Source of the DNA: JBCBAP01 sp038532435
GTDB taxonomy: Bacteria; Pseudomonadota; Alphaproteobacteria; Rhodobacterales; Rhodobacteraceae
Assembly: GCA_038532435.1 (NCBI GenBank)
Contig: JBCBAP010000015.1
Location: 1 to 64,000 of the forward strand
DNA length: 64,000 bases
Direction: 5' to 3'
In this document: positions 42,828 through 51,045 of the stretch, in pieces
How the letters are laid out: every line of letters begins with the position of its first letter
How positions within the stretch are numbered: position 1 is the first letter of the stretch
The notes under the pieces: generated by a model
What the model saw: only the letters and a program-made list of their open reading frames with translations
The model's database searches: none
Told to the model about the DNA's origin: nothing
Translations under genes and position numbers: made by a program

Positions 42828-43694
42828 ATGACGACCTGGACAGCATTGACGACCCTTGAAGGCAAGGAACCGGCGGAGGCGCTGGGGCTCGCCATGGAAT
42901 CTCTCGACCCCGCTCCCACCGCGGTCGCGGTTCTGCAGGTCGAGGATGGGTCCGGGCTGTGGGAAGTCGGGGGCTACTTCATTGAGAAACCGGACGAGAT
43001 CGGGCTCGCCCTTCTTCAGACGATGCAGGGCGCCGCGCCGTTCGCAGTCTCCAAGCTCGACGATATCGACTGGGTCGCACAGGTTCGGCGGGAACTGTCC
43101 CCCGTGCAGGCGGGCCGCTTCGTGGTGCACGGCAGCCACGACCGGGGCGCCGCCCCGTTCAACATGATCCCGCTCGAGATCGATGCGGCCATGGCGTTCG
43201 GAACCGGGCACCACGGAACCACGCAGGGATGCCTGATTGCCTTCGACGCGCTCATCAAACAGGGCTTCGTGCCCCGCAACGTCGCGGACATCGGCACGGG
43301 TACCGGGGTGCTCGCCATGGCTGCGCACAAGGCCATGCGCAGCCCGGCCATTGCGGCAGACATCGACCCGGTCGCCGTGGAGACGGCGGCGGCGAACCTG
43401 CGCTGGAATGGCTGTCACGGCGCTGTCGGCACCGTGACCGCCCCGGGCTTTCGCGCCGCCCGGCTCCGCCAACGGGCGCCCTACGATCTGGTGTTTGCCA
43501 ACATCCTCGCCAACCCGCTCAAGCGCCTCGCGCCGGAGATGGCGGCGCATACGGTTTCAGGCTCCGTGCTGATCCTGTCCGGTATCCTCACCACACAGGC
43601 ACGGGGGGTCGAGGCGGTCTATCGGGGATGGGGGTTCCGGCGGATGGACCAGCGGGTGATTGGCCCCTGGACGACGCTCACGCTCCACCGCTGA
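42828..43694 (+). CDS. prmA: Ribosomal protein L11 methyltransferase
   Basis: A 288-aa PrmA. It trimethylates ribosomal protein L11. The N-terminal L11-binding domain precedes a SAM domain with ADIGTGTGVLAMAAHKA (motif I), AADIDPVAVETA and VFANILANPLKRLAPEM, the PrmA-specific NILAxPL catalytic motif. MAFGTGHHGTTQGCL is also diagnostic. It is 82 bp after msrA and possibly co-transcribed. Confidence 0.95.
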   Translation: MTTWTALTTLEGKEPAEALGLAMESLDPAPTAVAVLQVEDGSGLWEVGGYFIEKPDEIGLALLQTMQGAAPFAVSKLDDIDWVAQVRRELSPVQAGRFVVHGSHDRGAAPFNMIPLEIDAAMAFGTGHHGTTQGCLIAFDALIKQGFVPRNVADIGTGTGVLAMAAHKAMRSPAIAADIDPVAVETAAANLRWNGCHGAVGTVTAPGFRAARLRQRAPYDLVFANILANPLKRLAPEMAAHTVSGSVLILSGILTTQARGVEAVYRGWGFRRMDQRVIGPWTTLTLHR

Positions 43695-43704
43695 ACACGA
43701 AAAA

Positions 43705-43730
43705 GCCGCCGCGGAGGGGGGCGCGACGGC
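43705..43730 (-). terminator. Minus-strand terminator of the DUF1127 gene, with C-rich loop
   Basis: Read on the minus strand: GCCGTCGCG, loop CCCCCCTC, CGCGGCGGC, then TTTTT. The 9-bp stem has one G-U pair. On the plus strand the same stem would contain a C-A mismatch and lack a T-run, so it serves the minus-strand gene. The exposed pyrimidine loop is an anti-Shine-Dalgarno-like sequence. Confidence 0.85.
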
Positions 43731-43753
43731 TTCTTCCTGGGAAACGGGGGTGA

Positions 43754-43969
43754 TCAGTGACGCTTGCCCCGGGCAAGGGTCCACGCCACATCTTCGATGT
43801 CGCCGCGGGTCATGCCGATATCCGCCAACTCGCGCTCGGACAGCTTGTGCAGCTCATCCGCGGCATCGGTCGCAACCGACCAGGACCTGACTGCATCGAC
43901 CCAACCCAGAAGGGTTGCAGCGATGGAAGCGCCGAAAGAGGCGCGGGGTGTGTTGGTCATCATCGTCAT
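43754..43969 (-). CDS. DUF1127-family small protein
   Basis: A 71-aa protein with the C-terminal DUF1127 (YjiS-like) motif DELHKLSERELADIGMTRGDIEDVAW. GAGGAA lies 8 bases before the ATG at 43969. Family members are small, basic or neutral, stress-linked proteins in alphaproteobacteria; in Rhodobacter sphaeroides one (CcaF1) is an RNA-binding protein encoded with the CcsR small RNAs. Whether this one binds RNA is unknown. Its transcript ends in a C-rich-loop hairpin. Confidence 0.88.
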   Translation of the reverse strand: MTMMTNTPRASFGASIAATLLGWVDAVRSWSVATDAADELHKLSERELADIGMTRGDIEDVAWTLARGKRH

Positions 43970-44185
43970 GGCAACGTTTCCTCGGTTGGTGTTGCAGGTG
44001 GTCCGGGTGTCTCCCCGGTAGACCGCATCTAGAAGCGTCGACCCCGCCCCACAATCGACAAACGCGCATGGCAGATGTGCAATTTTCGCATAACTCACAG
44101 AGGCTTATGGCGATATTGCCCGACGCGCCGCAATCAGAGCATCCAACGTCGAATTTGCGCGCCTCCGGTGTTTGTTCTGGGCTTT

Positions 44186-44200
44186 GTTCACGCTTCGTGC
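44186..44200 (+). promoter_or_regulatory. Candidate LexA (SOS) box upstream of ruvCAB
   Basis: GTTC (44186-44189), 7 bases, GTGC (44197-44200) matches the alphaproteobacterial LexA site GTTC-N7-GTTC at 7 of 8 positions and ends 38 bp before ruvC. Another GTTC lies at 44174-44177. Confidence 0.45.
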
Positions 44201-44238
44201 TAGCGCTGGATCAGGCAGACAAGAACGAGAAAAATGTA

Positions 44239-44745
44239 ATGCGGGTATTGGGGATTGATCCCGGGCTCAGGCGCACCGGGTGGGGCGTGATCGAGGTGGA
44301 TGGATCGCGACTGCACCATGTCGCTAACGGCGTGTGCGCCTCCGTCGGGGAGGATCTTGCGACTCGCCTGCTCAGCCTTTTCGATCAGCTCGCCGACGTG
44401 TTCGACCGCTACGCGCCGGAGACCGCGGCGGTGGAGAACACGTTCGTCAACAAGGATGCGGCGGGCACGCTGAAGCTCGGCCAGGCGCGGGCCATCGCAC
44501 TGCTCGTGCCCGCGCGGGCCGGGCTGCCGGTCGCGGAGTATGCACCCAACGCGGTGAAAAAGGTCGTTGTCGGCGTTGGCCATGCGGACAAGAAGCAGAT
44601 CGATCACATGGTGCGGCTCCAGTTTCCGGGGATCACGCTCACCGGCCCTGATGCGGCGGACGCGCTGGCCATCGCCCTGTGCCACGCCCACCACGCCCGC
44701 TTCGGCAATCGGCTGGAGGCCGCCATCGCGCGGGCGGGCGCATGA
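44239..44745 (+). CDS. ruvC: Crossover junction endodeoxyribonuclease RuvC
   Basis: A 168-aa Holliday junction resolvase. Catalytic acids are visible: Asp7 in LGIDPGLRRTGWG, Glu66 in AVENTFVNKDA, and the Asp pair in GPDAADALAIALCHAHH. The ATG at 44239 gives the canonical MRVLGIDPG start. It overlaps ruvA by 4 bp (ATGA) and opens the ruvCAB operon. Confidence 0.96.
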   Translation: MRVLGIDPGLRRTGWGVIEVDGSRLHHVANGVCASVGEDLATRLLSLFDQLADVFDRYAPETAAVENTFVNKDAAGTLKLGQARAIALLVPARAGLPVAEYAPNAVKKVVVGVGHADKKQIDHMVRLQFPGITLTGPDAADALAIALCHAHHARFGNRLEAAIARAGA

Positions 44746-45413
44746 TCGGCAAGGTCTCCGGAATGCTCGATCACAAGGGCGCGGATCACGCTCTCATCGA
44801 CACGGGCGGGGTGGGCTACATCGTCTACTGTTCCGACCGGACGCTGGCACAGCTTCCAGCGGAAGGGGGACGCGTGGCCCTCTACACCGACATGGTGGTC
44901 CGGGAAGATCTGTTGCAGCTCTTCGGGTTCGTCACGGTGGCGGAGCGGGAATGGCACCGGCTGTTGACCTCCGTTCAGGGGGTGGGTGCGAAGGCCGCCC
45001 TCGCGATCCAGGGCACCCTCGGCCCCGACGGCGTCAGCCGGGCCATCGCGCTCGGCGATGTGGCGGCGATCAAGGCCGCACCGGGCGTGGGCCCCAAGAT
45101 CGCAGCGAGGGTCGTCAACGAGCTGAAGGACAAGGCACCGGCGCTCATGGCTCTCGGCGCCGCGGGCGCCCGCGCGGCGATGGCGACGGCACCCGCACCC
45201 GTTGCGGACGTTGTCGAGAGCGCGATCGGTGCACCGGTTGCGACCGCTGGCAATGGCGCTGCGCAGGCGGATGCGCTGTCCGCCCTGCTCAACCTCGGCT
45301 ACGGGCAGGGAGAGGCCGCGGCGGCTGTCGCGGAAGCTGCCGGAGAGGAGGCGGACGCCGACGCCTCCGCGCTCATAAAGTCCGCCCTCCGCCGTCTCGC
45401 ACCGAAGGGCTAG
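44742..45413 (+). CDS. ruvA: Holliday junction branch migration protein RuvA
   Basis: A 223-aa junction-recognition subunit. N-terminal OB fold MIGKVSGMLDHKGADHALI, helix-hairpin-helix segments around SVQGVGAKAALAIQG and APGVGPKIAARVVNELKD, and a C-terminal RuvB-binding domain (ALSALLNLGYGQGEA). An Ala-rich linker joins them. It recruits RuvB to four-way junctions. Confidence 0.96.
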   Translation: MIGKVSGMLDHKGADHALIDTGGVGYIVYCSDRTLAQLPAEGGRVALYTDMVVREDLLQLFGFVTVAEREWHRLLTSVQGVGAKAALAIQGTLGPDGVSRAIALGDVAAIKAAPGVGPKIAARVVNELKDKAPALMALGAAGARAAMATAPAPVADVVESAIGAPVATAGNGAAQADALSALLNLGYGQGEAAAAVAEAAGEEADADASALIKSALRRLAPKG

Positions 45414-45416
45414 GGC

Positions 45417-46451
45417 ATGACCGAACCGGATCCCACCCTCCGCCCCGCGCCGCAGCCCGAAGATGCGGACCGGGCGCTCAGGCCGCAGTCGCTGGAGGAA
45501 TTCGTCGGTCAGCGTGCGGCCCGGGCAAACCTGCGGGTCTTCATCGAAAGCGCGAAGCGGCGTCAGCAGCCGATGGACCATGCGCTTTTCTATGGCCCGC
45601 CCGGCTTGGGCAAAACCACGCTGGCGCAGATCATGGCGCGGGAGCTTGGCGTGAACTTTCGCATGACCTCCGGCCCGGTGATTGCCAAGGCCGGGGACCT
45701 CGCCGCGATCCTGACCAACCTCGACGCGCGCGATGTGCTCTTCATCGATGAGATCCATCGGCTCAACCCGGTGGTGGAGGAAGTGCTCTATCCGGCGATG
45801 GAAGACTATGAGCTCGACCTTGTGATCGGGGAGGGGCCCGCCGCGCGGACCGTGCGCATCGACCTGCAACCCTTCACACTCGTGGGGGCGACCACCCGTC
45901 TCGGGCTGCTGACCACTCCCCTGCGGGACCGGTTCGGCATCCCCACGCGCCTTGAATTCTACGAAGTCGACGAACTGGTGCAGATCGTCACCCGTGCGGC
46001 CCGCCTCATGCACGCGGAGGCGACACCGGAGGGCGCGCGGGAGATTGCCCGCCGTGCCCGCGGCACGCCTCGGATTGCGGGTCGTCTGCTGCGCCGGGTC
46101 GTGGACTTTGCGGTGGTGGAGGGCGACGGGAAGGTCACCCAGGCGATTGCCGACATGGCGCTCACCCGGCTCGGGGTCGACGATCTGGGTCTCGATGGGG
46201 CGGACCGGCGCTACCTCAGCCTGCTTGCGGAAAACTATGGGGGCGGGCCGGTCGGTGTGGAGACGATCGCAGCGGCGCTCAGCGAGGCACGCGACGCGAT
46301 TGAGGAGGTGATCGAACCCTTCCTCCTGCAGCAGGGGCTGATCGCCCGAACGCCCCGGGGGCGCTTGCTGGCCCCCAAGGCATGGGTCCATCTCGGCCTC
46401 GCCGCGCCTCGCGGTCCCGGGCAGTCGGACCTGTTCGAAAGCAGGGAGTGA
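45417..46451 (+). CDS. ruvB: Holliday junction branch migration helicase RuvB
   Basis: A 344-aa AAA+ motor. Walker A is GPPGLGKT at residues 60-67, Walker B is VLFIDEIHRLN, sensor 1 is VGATTRLGLLT and sensor 2 lies in RGTPRIAGRLLRRV. The C-terminal winged helix (QQGLIARTPRGRLL) binds DNA. It follows ruvA by 3 bp. Confidence 0.97.
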   Translation: MTEPDPTLRPAPQPEDADRALRPQSLEEFVGQRAARANLRVFIESAKRRQQPMDHALFYGPPGLGKTTLAQIMARELGVNFRMTSGPVIAKAGDLAAILTNLDARDVLFIDEIHRLNPVVEEVLYPAMEDYELDLVIGEGPAARTVRIDLQPFTLVGATTRLGLLTTPLRDRFGIPTRLEFYEVDELVQIVTRAARLMHAEATPEGAREIARRARGTPRIAGRLLRRVVDFAVVEGDGKVTQAIADMALTRLGVDDLGLDGADRRYLSLLAENYGGGPVGVETIAAALSEARDAIEEVIEPFLLQQGLIARTPRGRLLAPKAWVHLGLAAPRGPGQSDLFESRE

Positions 46452-46550
46452 CGGCGCGCCGCGCTGTCGCCTTGACCTCCGCCCCCGCATCCTCTTCTTT
46501 CCCCGGACATCCCCGCCGGAGGCATCCCCGGCCAGCCACGGGAGCAACCG

Positions 46551-47174
46551 ATGACGCCGGAGACCGCCGCGCGCTTTTTCACCCGGTCAGACGGGTCCTA
46601 CGTCTTTGCCCGCTGGGGACGTCCGGTCGCGCCGGTCGTCTTCGGCATGGAGCCGCCGTCAATAGCTGTCTTTAAGGGCGCGGTGGAGGCACTATGCCAT
46701 GTCACCGGGCACAGCATGGCGGAAACGGATCCAGAGCTCGGCTCCAACCTTATGATCTTCGCGCTCCGGGACTGGCAGGAGCTGGTCGAGACGCCCAACC
46801 TCGACCGGCTTATCCCTGACCTCGCGGAGCTCGTTCAGCGGCTGGAGGCAGCGGAGGCGAACCAGTACCGCATTTTCCGCTTTGATCCGGAGGGCGGCAT
46901 CCGCGCCGCGTTCGTCTTCTTGCGGTTCGATGCGCATCTGGCGGAGGTTCCGGCGGAGGCGCTCGCGCTCGGCCAGATTGCCCAGACCATGGTGCTCTGG
47001 TCCGATGAGGCGTTCCTCGGCACGACGCCCATCGAGCTTGTCGACGGGCGCGCGATGCTGCGGCGGGAGGTGACAGCGCTGCTGAAAGCGGCCTACGATC
47101 CGGTATTGCCCACGGCAACGCGGGAGGCGACCCACGCGCACCGCCTCGCCGCCCGCGTCGGTGTGTTTGAGTAA
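46551..47174 (+). CDS. Conserved hypothetical protein between ruvB and the tol operon
   Basis: A 207-aa soluble protein with no recognised domain. Segments that look structured: FARWGRPVAPVVFGMEPPS, GHSMAETDPELGSNLMIF, FRFDPEGGIRAAFVFLRF and ALGQIAQTMVLWSDEAFL. The composition and codon use match its neighbours, and the frame is clean. No signal peptide. It follows ruvB by 99 bp and might be co-transcribed. I cannot assign a function. Confidence 0.7.
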   Translation: MTPETAARFFTRSDGSYVFARWGRPVAPVVFGMEPPSIAVFKGAVEALCHVTGHSMAETDPELGSNLMIFALRDWQELVETPNLDRLIPDLAELVQRLEAAEANQYRIFRFDPEGGIRAAFVFLRFDAHLAEVPAEALALGQIAQTMVLWSDEAFLGTTPIELVDGRAMLRREVTALLKAAYDPVLPTATREATHAHRLAARVGVFE

Positions 47175-47185
47175 AGGGTTTTGCA

Positions 47186-48077
47186 ATGCGTGATGTCCCG
47201 GCGGTTCCCATCAAGCGCCACCTCGATGCGTACCACGAAGACATCACTCCAGCCGAACGCAAGATCCTTGCCGAGCTCGACACGGGTGTGTTGACTGTCC
47301 TAGGCGACGGCACTGTCTCCGCAACGCCCACACCCGAAACCCGCATCCGCGCAGGCTTCCTCCGCATCCTTATCCAAGGCCGCTTTCTATACGGGGCGAT
47401 AACGGGTGGACCGGTGGCTGGCGCTGCAAGAACCCGAAAAGTATGGAAACGACTTCTGGCCGCAACCCTATGAGTACTGCGCGAAGGTGCTGCCGGAGAT
47501 GGGGCATCGGGAGGCGGCGCGTGAGATCCTGATCGAGAAGGAGCGGCTGCAGCGAAAGAAGGCGCAAGGTGTGTCGCCCCTAGCCTGGCGCGCCTTTTGT
47601 GATGAGATCTACCGGGCCACGGTCCGCTACGGCTACGCGCCCCTTCGCACGCTTTGGCTCATCGGGGCGATTATCTTGCCGGGCTGGGCGGTCTTTGATC
47701 AGGCGAGCGAGGCGGATGCGATCCTCCCCAACAATGCGTTTGTCCTGCGCGCGCCCGAATGGGTGCTCTGCGGTATGCCGGCCTCCAGCCGGATCTTCCT
47801 CCCCTCACAGCAGAAAATCGCCTCGGGACGCGCGCGATCCGGGGAGAGCCAGCGCGACTGTTTCGAGCGTCAACCGGAGGCGCTCAGCTTTCTAAGGTTC
47901 AACCCGGTCGTCTACTCCACTGACACGCACGTGCCGTTTGTCGATCTGCAGCAGGAGGTTTATGGGATACCGGAGCAGGGCGGGTACCGCTGGTACCTGT
48001 GGTTCCAGATCGGCGGCGGCTGGATCCTGTCGCTCCTGTTCATTTCCGGCGTGACGGGGCTTGTGAGGGCTGACTGA
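47186..48077 (+). pseudogene. Broken remnant of a large pentapeptide-repeat-type membrane-associated protein
   Basis: Two pieces in different frames. Piece 1 (47186-about 47385) reads MRDVPAVPIKRHLDAYHEDI, ERKILAELDTGVLTVLGDGT and RIRAGFLRILIQG. Piece 2 (47406-48077, possible GTG start) reads RWLALQEPEKYGNDFWPQPY, VLPEMGHREAAREILIEKER and a C-terminal membrane part (LRTLWLIGAIILPGW, WILSLLFISGVTGLV). As I recall, intact relatives in Rhodobacteraceae are 500-600 aa, with these as N- and C-termini and a long repeat-rich middle that is missing here. A stop at 47400-47402 separates the frames. Piece 2 may still be expressed. Its stop overlaps ybgC by 1 bp (TGATG). Confidence 0.65.
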
Positions 48078-48475
48078 TGTTCAAGACGACACTGCGCGTC
48101 TATTACGAGGATACCGACATGGCAGGGGTAGTGTACTACGCCAACTACCTGAAGTTCCTCGAGCGGGGGCGGTCGGATGCGGTGCGGGAGGCCGGGATCT
48201 CCCAACGTGCGATGCGGGACGATCAGGGGCTTGTCTTTGTTGTGCGGCGGGTGGAGGCGGATTATCTGCGCCCGGCCCATTTCGACGATGTGCTTACGGT
48301 GGAGACCGGGCTTGAGGACATGCGCGGCGCACGCTTCACCATGCCCCAGCGGGTGCTGCGGGGAGACGATGTCCTGCTGACGGCCCGTATTGACTGTGCG
48401 GTGATGTCGCTCGCGGGAAGACCGGTGAAGTTGCCGGCAGAAATCCGCCAGAGCCTCCAAGAATTCCTGACATAA
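48077..48475 (+). CDS. ybgC: Tol-Pal system-associated acyl-CoA thioesterase YbgC
   Basis: A 132-aa hotdog-fold thioesterase. YYEDTDMAGVVYYANYLKF contains the catalytic Asp and the family signature, followed by LERGRSDAVREAG. It hydrolyses short acyl-CoAs and is conserved at the head of tol-pal operons. It starts at ATG 48077, overlapping the stop of the broken gene by one base, and is followed by a 9-bp hairpin and a 180-bp gap before tolQ. Confidence 0.94.
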   Translation: MFKTTLRVYYEDTDMAGVVYYANYLKFLERGRSDAVREAGISQRAMRDDQGLVFVVRRVEADYLRPAHFDDVLTVETGLEDMRGARFTMPQRVLRGDDVLLTARIDCAVMSLAGRPVKLPAEIRQSLQEFLT

Positions 48476-48478
48476 ACC

Positions 48479-48505
48479 GAAACGCGCTTCACAATTGCGC
48501 GTTTC
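48479..48505 (+). terminator. Perfect 9-bp hairpin between ybgC and tolQ
   Basis: GAAACGCGC (48479-48487) and GCGCGTTTC (48497-48505) with a 9-base loop begin 4 bp after the ybgC stop. The 3' arm ends TTTC; a weak or partial terminator is likely. Confidence 0.6.
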
Positions 48506-48655
48506 ACCCTCCCCCCAGCTTGCAAATCTGGTATTGTCCAACGCAGCTTCTGTCATGAAGACCGGAAAACATGGCCGGACAGGGGTGCGCGGGAGGGTCC
48601 CGCGGGACGAGCAGGCAAGGCGGGGAAAACCCCGCGGTGACAGGCGGACAGGCGT

Positions 48656-49363
48656 ATGGAAACCGAAACTCTCGGCGCGGTGAGCGATGTGGACTTTTCG
48701 CTTATGGCGCTGTTTTTGCGCGCGACGGTCACCGTCAAGATCGTGATGATCATCCTGGTGGTGGCGTCGATCTGGTCCTGGGCGATCATTCTGGACCGGT
48801 GGTTGCGCTACCGGCGCGTGCGGGCACAAAGCGCCGTCTTTGAGACCGCGTTCTGGTCGGGCCAGATGCTCGATGAGCTCTACGACCGGCTGGCGGACAA
48901 GCCGCGAAGCCCGATCGAGAAGATCTTCTCCGCCGGAATGAGCGAATGGCAGAAATCTGCGCGTGTGGCGCAGGGCATGGCCGCGGGGGCGCAGCAGCGG
49001 ATCGACCGGGCAATGAACGTGGTGATCGCGCGCGAGGGCGACAAGCTCAACGCGGGCCTCGGTATCCTCGCCTCCATCGGCGCGACCTCGCCCTTCATCG
49101 GCCTTTTTGGCACGGTGTGGGGGATCAAGCATTCCTTCGAGGAGATCGCCATTCAGCAATCCACCAACCTCGCCGTCGTGGCACCGGGCATTGCCGAGGC
49201 GCTGATGGCGACCGCGCTCGGCCTGCTTGCGGCGATCCCGGCGGTGATCTTCTACAACAAACTGTCGGCGGACAGCGACAAGGTGACCGGCGGGCTGGAG
49301 AATTTTGCGGATGAGTTTTCGATGATCCTGTCGCGACAGTTCGAGCGGCAGGCGGCGGAGTAG
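48656..49363 (+). CDS. tolQ: Tol-Pal system proton channel subunit TolQ
   Basis: A 235-aa inner-membrane protein with three helices: VKIVMIILVVASIWSWAIIL near the N-terminus, then LGILASIGATSPFIGLFGTV and GIAEALMATALGLLAAIPAV. The last two line the proton path with TolR. It converts proton motive force into TolA movement for outer-membrane constriction. First gene of tolQRAB-pal-cpoB. Confidence 0.96.
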   Translation: METETLGAVSDVDFSLMALFLRATVTVKIVMIILVVASIWSWAIILDRWLRYRRVRAQSAVFETAFWSGQMLDELYDRLADKPRSPIEKIFSAGMSEWQKSARVAQGMAAGAQQRIDRAMNVVIAREGDKLNAGLGILASIGATSPFIGLFGTVWGIKHSFEEIAIQQSTNLAVVAPGIAEALMATALGLLAAIPAVIFYNKLSADSDKVTGGLENFADEFSMILSRQFERQAAE

Positions 49364-49367
49364 GGCC

Positions 49368-49850
49368 ATGGGCGCCAGTATGATGGGCGGACGACAGAGC
49401 GGCGGGCGGCGCAGGCGGCGCGGACGCAGCGCGCAGATGTCGGAGATCAACGTCACCCCTTTCGTCGATGTGATGCTCGTGCTCCTGATCATCTTCATGG
49501 TCGCGGCACCGCTTCTGAGCACCGGGGTGCCGGTGCAGTTGCCGGAAACCGCAGCCGGTCCCTTGCCGACAGAGCAGGAAGCGCCGCTGACCCTCACGGT
49601 GACGCCGGACGGGCAGCTCATCCTGCAGGAAACCGAGATCGCGGACGAACAGCTTATCCCCCGCCTGACCGCGATCGCGGCGGAGCGGGCGGATGACAAA
49701 ATCTTCCTGCGCGCGGATGGCGGAGTGCCCTATTCCCGGGTCGCGCAGGTGATGGGTGCGCTCAACGCGACCGGCTTCAACAATATCGGGCTGGTGCACG
49801 AAAGCGGCGGCCCGAGTTTCGGAGGGGCGGCGAGTACGCCGCAGGAGTGA
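49368..49850 (+). CDS. tolR: Tol-Pal system protein TolR
   Basis: A 160-aa ExbD/TolR protein: a basic Gly-rich cytoplasmic start, one membrane helix (EINVTPFVDVMLVLLIIFMV) with the proton-path Asp, and a periplasmic domain with FLRADGGVPYSRVAQVMGAL. It begins 4 bp after tolQ. The C-terminal tail is slightly longer than in E. coli. Confidence 0.95.
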   Translation: MGASMMGGRQSGGRRRRRGRSAQMSEINVTPFVDVMLVLLIIFMVAAPLLSTGVPVQLPETAAGPLPTEQEAPLTLTVTPDGQLILQETEIADEQLIPRLTAIAAERADDKIFLRADGGVPYSRVAQVMGALNATGFNNIGLVHESGGPSFGGAASTPQE

Positions 49851-49856
49851 GCCGGA

Positions 49857-51044
49857 ATGCGGCGCGCACTTCTTGTCTCCACGGTCGCCCATGTCGGGCT
49901 GATCACCGCTGCTGTGGTGTCGTGGGACTGGGGTGTGGAGGAGCCGCCTGAACTGGTCGAGTTCGCCGAGGTCGACGTGCTGACAGAGGATGAATTCAAC
50001 GCAGCGATCTCCACCGCGCCGAAGGTGGAGATCGCGGAACCCGAAACCCTCGCCGGGGTCGATGAGGTGCAACGGCAGGTCAACGAGCCCGGCGCGCTGA
50101 CACCCGTCGACATCGCGGAAGTGGACGGGCCTGCGGACCCGGATGCGGCGGACGCGAACCCGGACCTGAGCGCGATACGGGAACGCAACACGGTGACCGC
50201 GACGATCCAGACCGTCGAGCCTCAGGCGCAGCCGCAAGAGCAGGAGACGGCACTTCTCACCCCGACGGAACGGACGCCGACGCCGCGCCCCACCCGACCG
50301 GAGCCACCCCGGCCCGAGGCACCGCAACGCCCCTCGCTCAACATCGACACGACCCCGGCAGCCCCGCCGCCGGAGGATGTGAAAGTCGCCGAGGAAGAAC
50401 AGCGGGAGGTTGCGGAGGCAGAAGGCGAGGTCGAGGAGCCGGTGCAGGAACAGACTGCGCCGGAAGAGGCCGCGACCGAGATCATCCCCGAAATCGCCGA
50501 AGATCTGCCAGAGGATACCGCGCCGGCGGAAGAGGTCGCCGCCGCCGCACCGCTCACTTCCGTCCGCCCCCGCGCCCGGCCCGCACCGCCGCCGGAACCC
50601 GAGCCGCAGGAGGTGGCGGAACCGGAGCCTGCGGAGGAGACACCATCCCTCAACGACCTGCTTGCCCAGGTTCAGGGCAATTCGACGCCGGTTGCATCGT
50701 CGCTTCCCGAAGGCCCGCCCATCACGGCGGGCGAGCGGGAAGGCTTGAAAAAGGCGGTTTCCCAGAATTGGAACGTGGGCAACCTGAGCGGCTATCCCAG
50801 CGACGTGGACCTGCGTCTGACGGTTGCCTTTACCCTCAGCCGCGAGGGTCAAGTGGAGGGAGATGTGCGATTGCTGCGCCCGTCCAGCCCGGACCGGTAC
50901 CAGCAGCAGGCGTTTGCTACCGCGCGGCGGGCGATCCTGATCGCATCGCGCAACGGACAGATTCGCATGCCGGCGGAGAAATACGCCCGCTGGCGTGAGG
51001 TCGAGATCACCTTCGACCCAAGAAAACAGCAAGTGGGGTTCTGA
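49857..51044 (+). CDS. tolA: Cell envelope integrity protein TolA
   Basis: A 395-aa protein with an N-terminal membrane anchor (STVAHVGLITAAVVSW) and a long periplasmic segment that is rich in Glu, Pro and Ala rather than the Ala-Lys helix of E. coli TolA (RPTRPEPPRPEAPQRP, PPPEPEPQEVAEPEPAEE). It ends in a TonB/TolA C-terminal fold (VSQNWNVGNLSGYPSDVDLR, QQAFATARRAILIASRNGQ). Bridges TolQR to Pal across the periplasm. It starts 7 bp after tolR. Confidence 0.92.
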   Translation: MRRALLVSTVAHVGLITAAVVSWDWGVEEPPELVEFAEVDVLTEDEFNAAISTAPKVEIAEPETLAGVDEVQRQVNEPGALTPVDIAEVDGPADPDAADANPDLSAIRERNTVTATIQTVEPQAQPQEQETALLTPTERTPTPRPTRPEPPRPEAPQRPSLNIDTTPAAPPPEDVKVAEEEQREVAEAEGEVEEPVQEQTAPEEAATEIIPEIAEDLPEDTAPAEEVAAAAPLTSVRPRARPAPPPEPEPQEVAEPEPAEETPSLNDLLAQVQGNSTPVASSLPEGPPITAGEREGLKKAVSQNWNVGNLSGYPSDVDLRLTVAFTLSREGQVEGDVRLLRPSSPDRYQQQAFATARRAILIASRNGQIRMPAEKYARWREVEITFDPRKQQVGF

Positions 51045-51045
51045 C

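Noticed and set aside
44604..46547. 647-codon minus-strand frame over ruvA and ruvB
   Set aside because: Antisense shadow of two highly conserved genes; no recognisable protein features.
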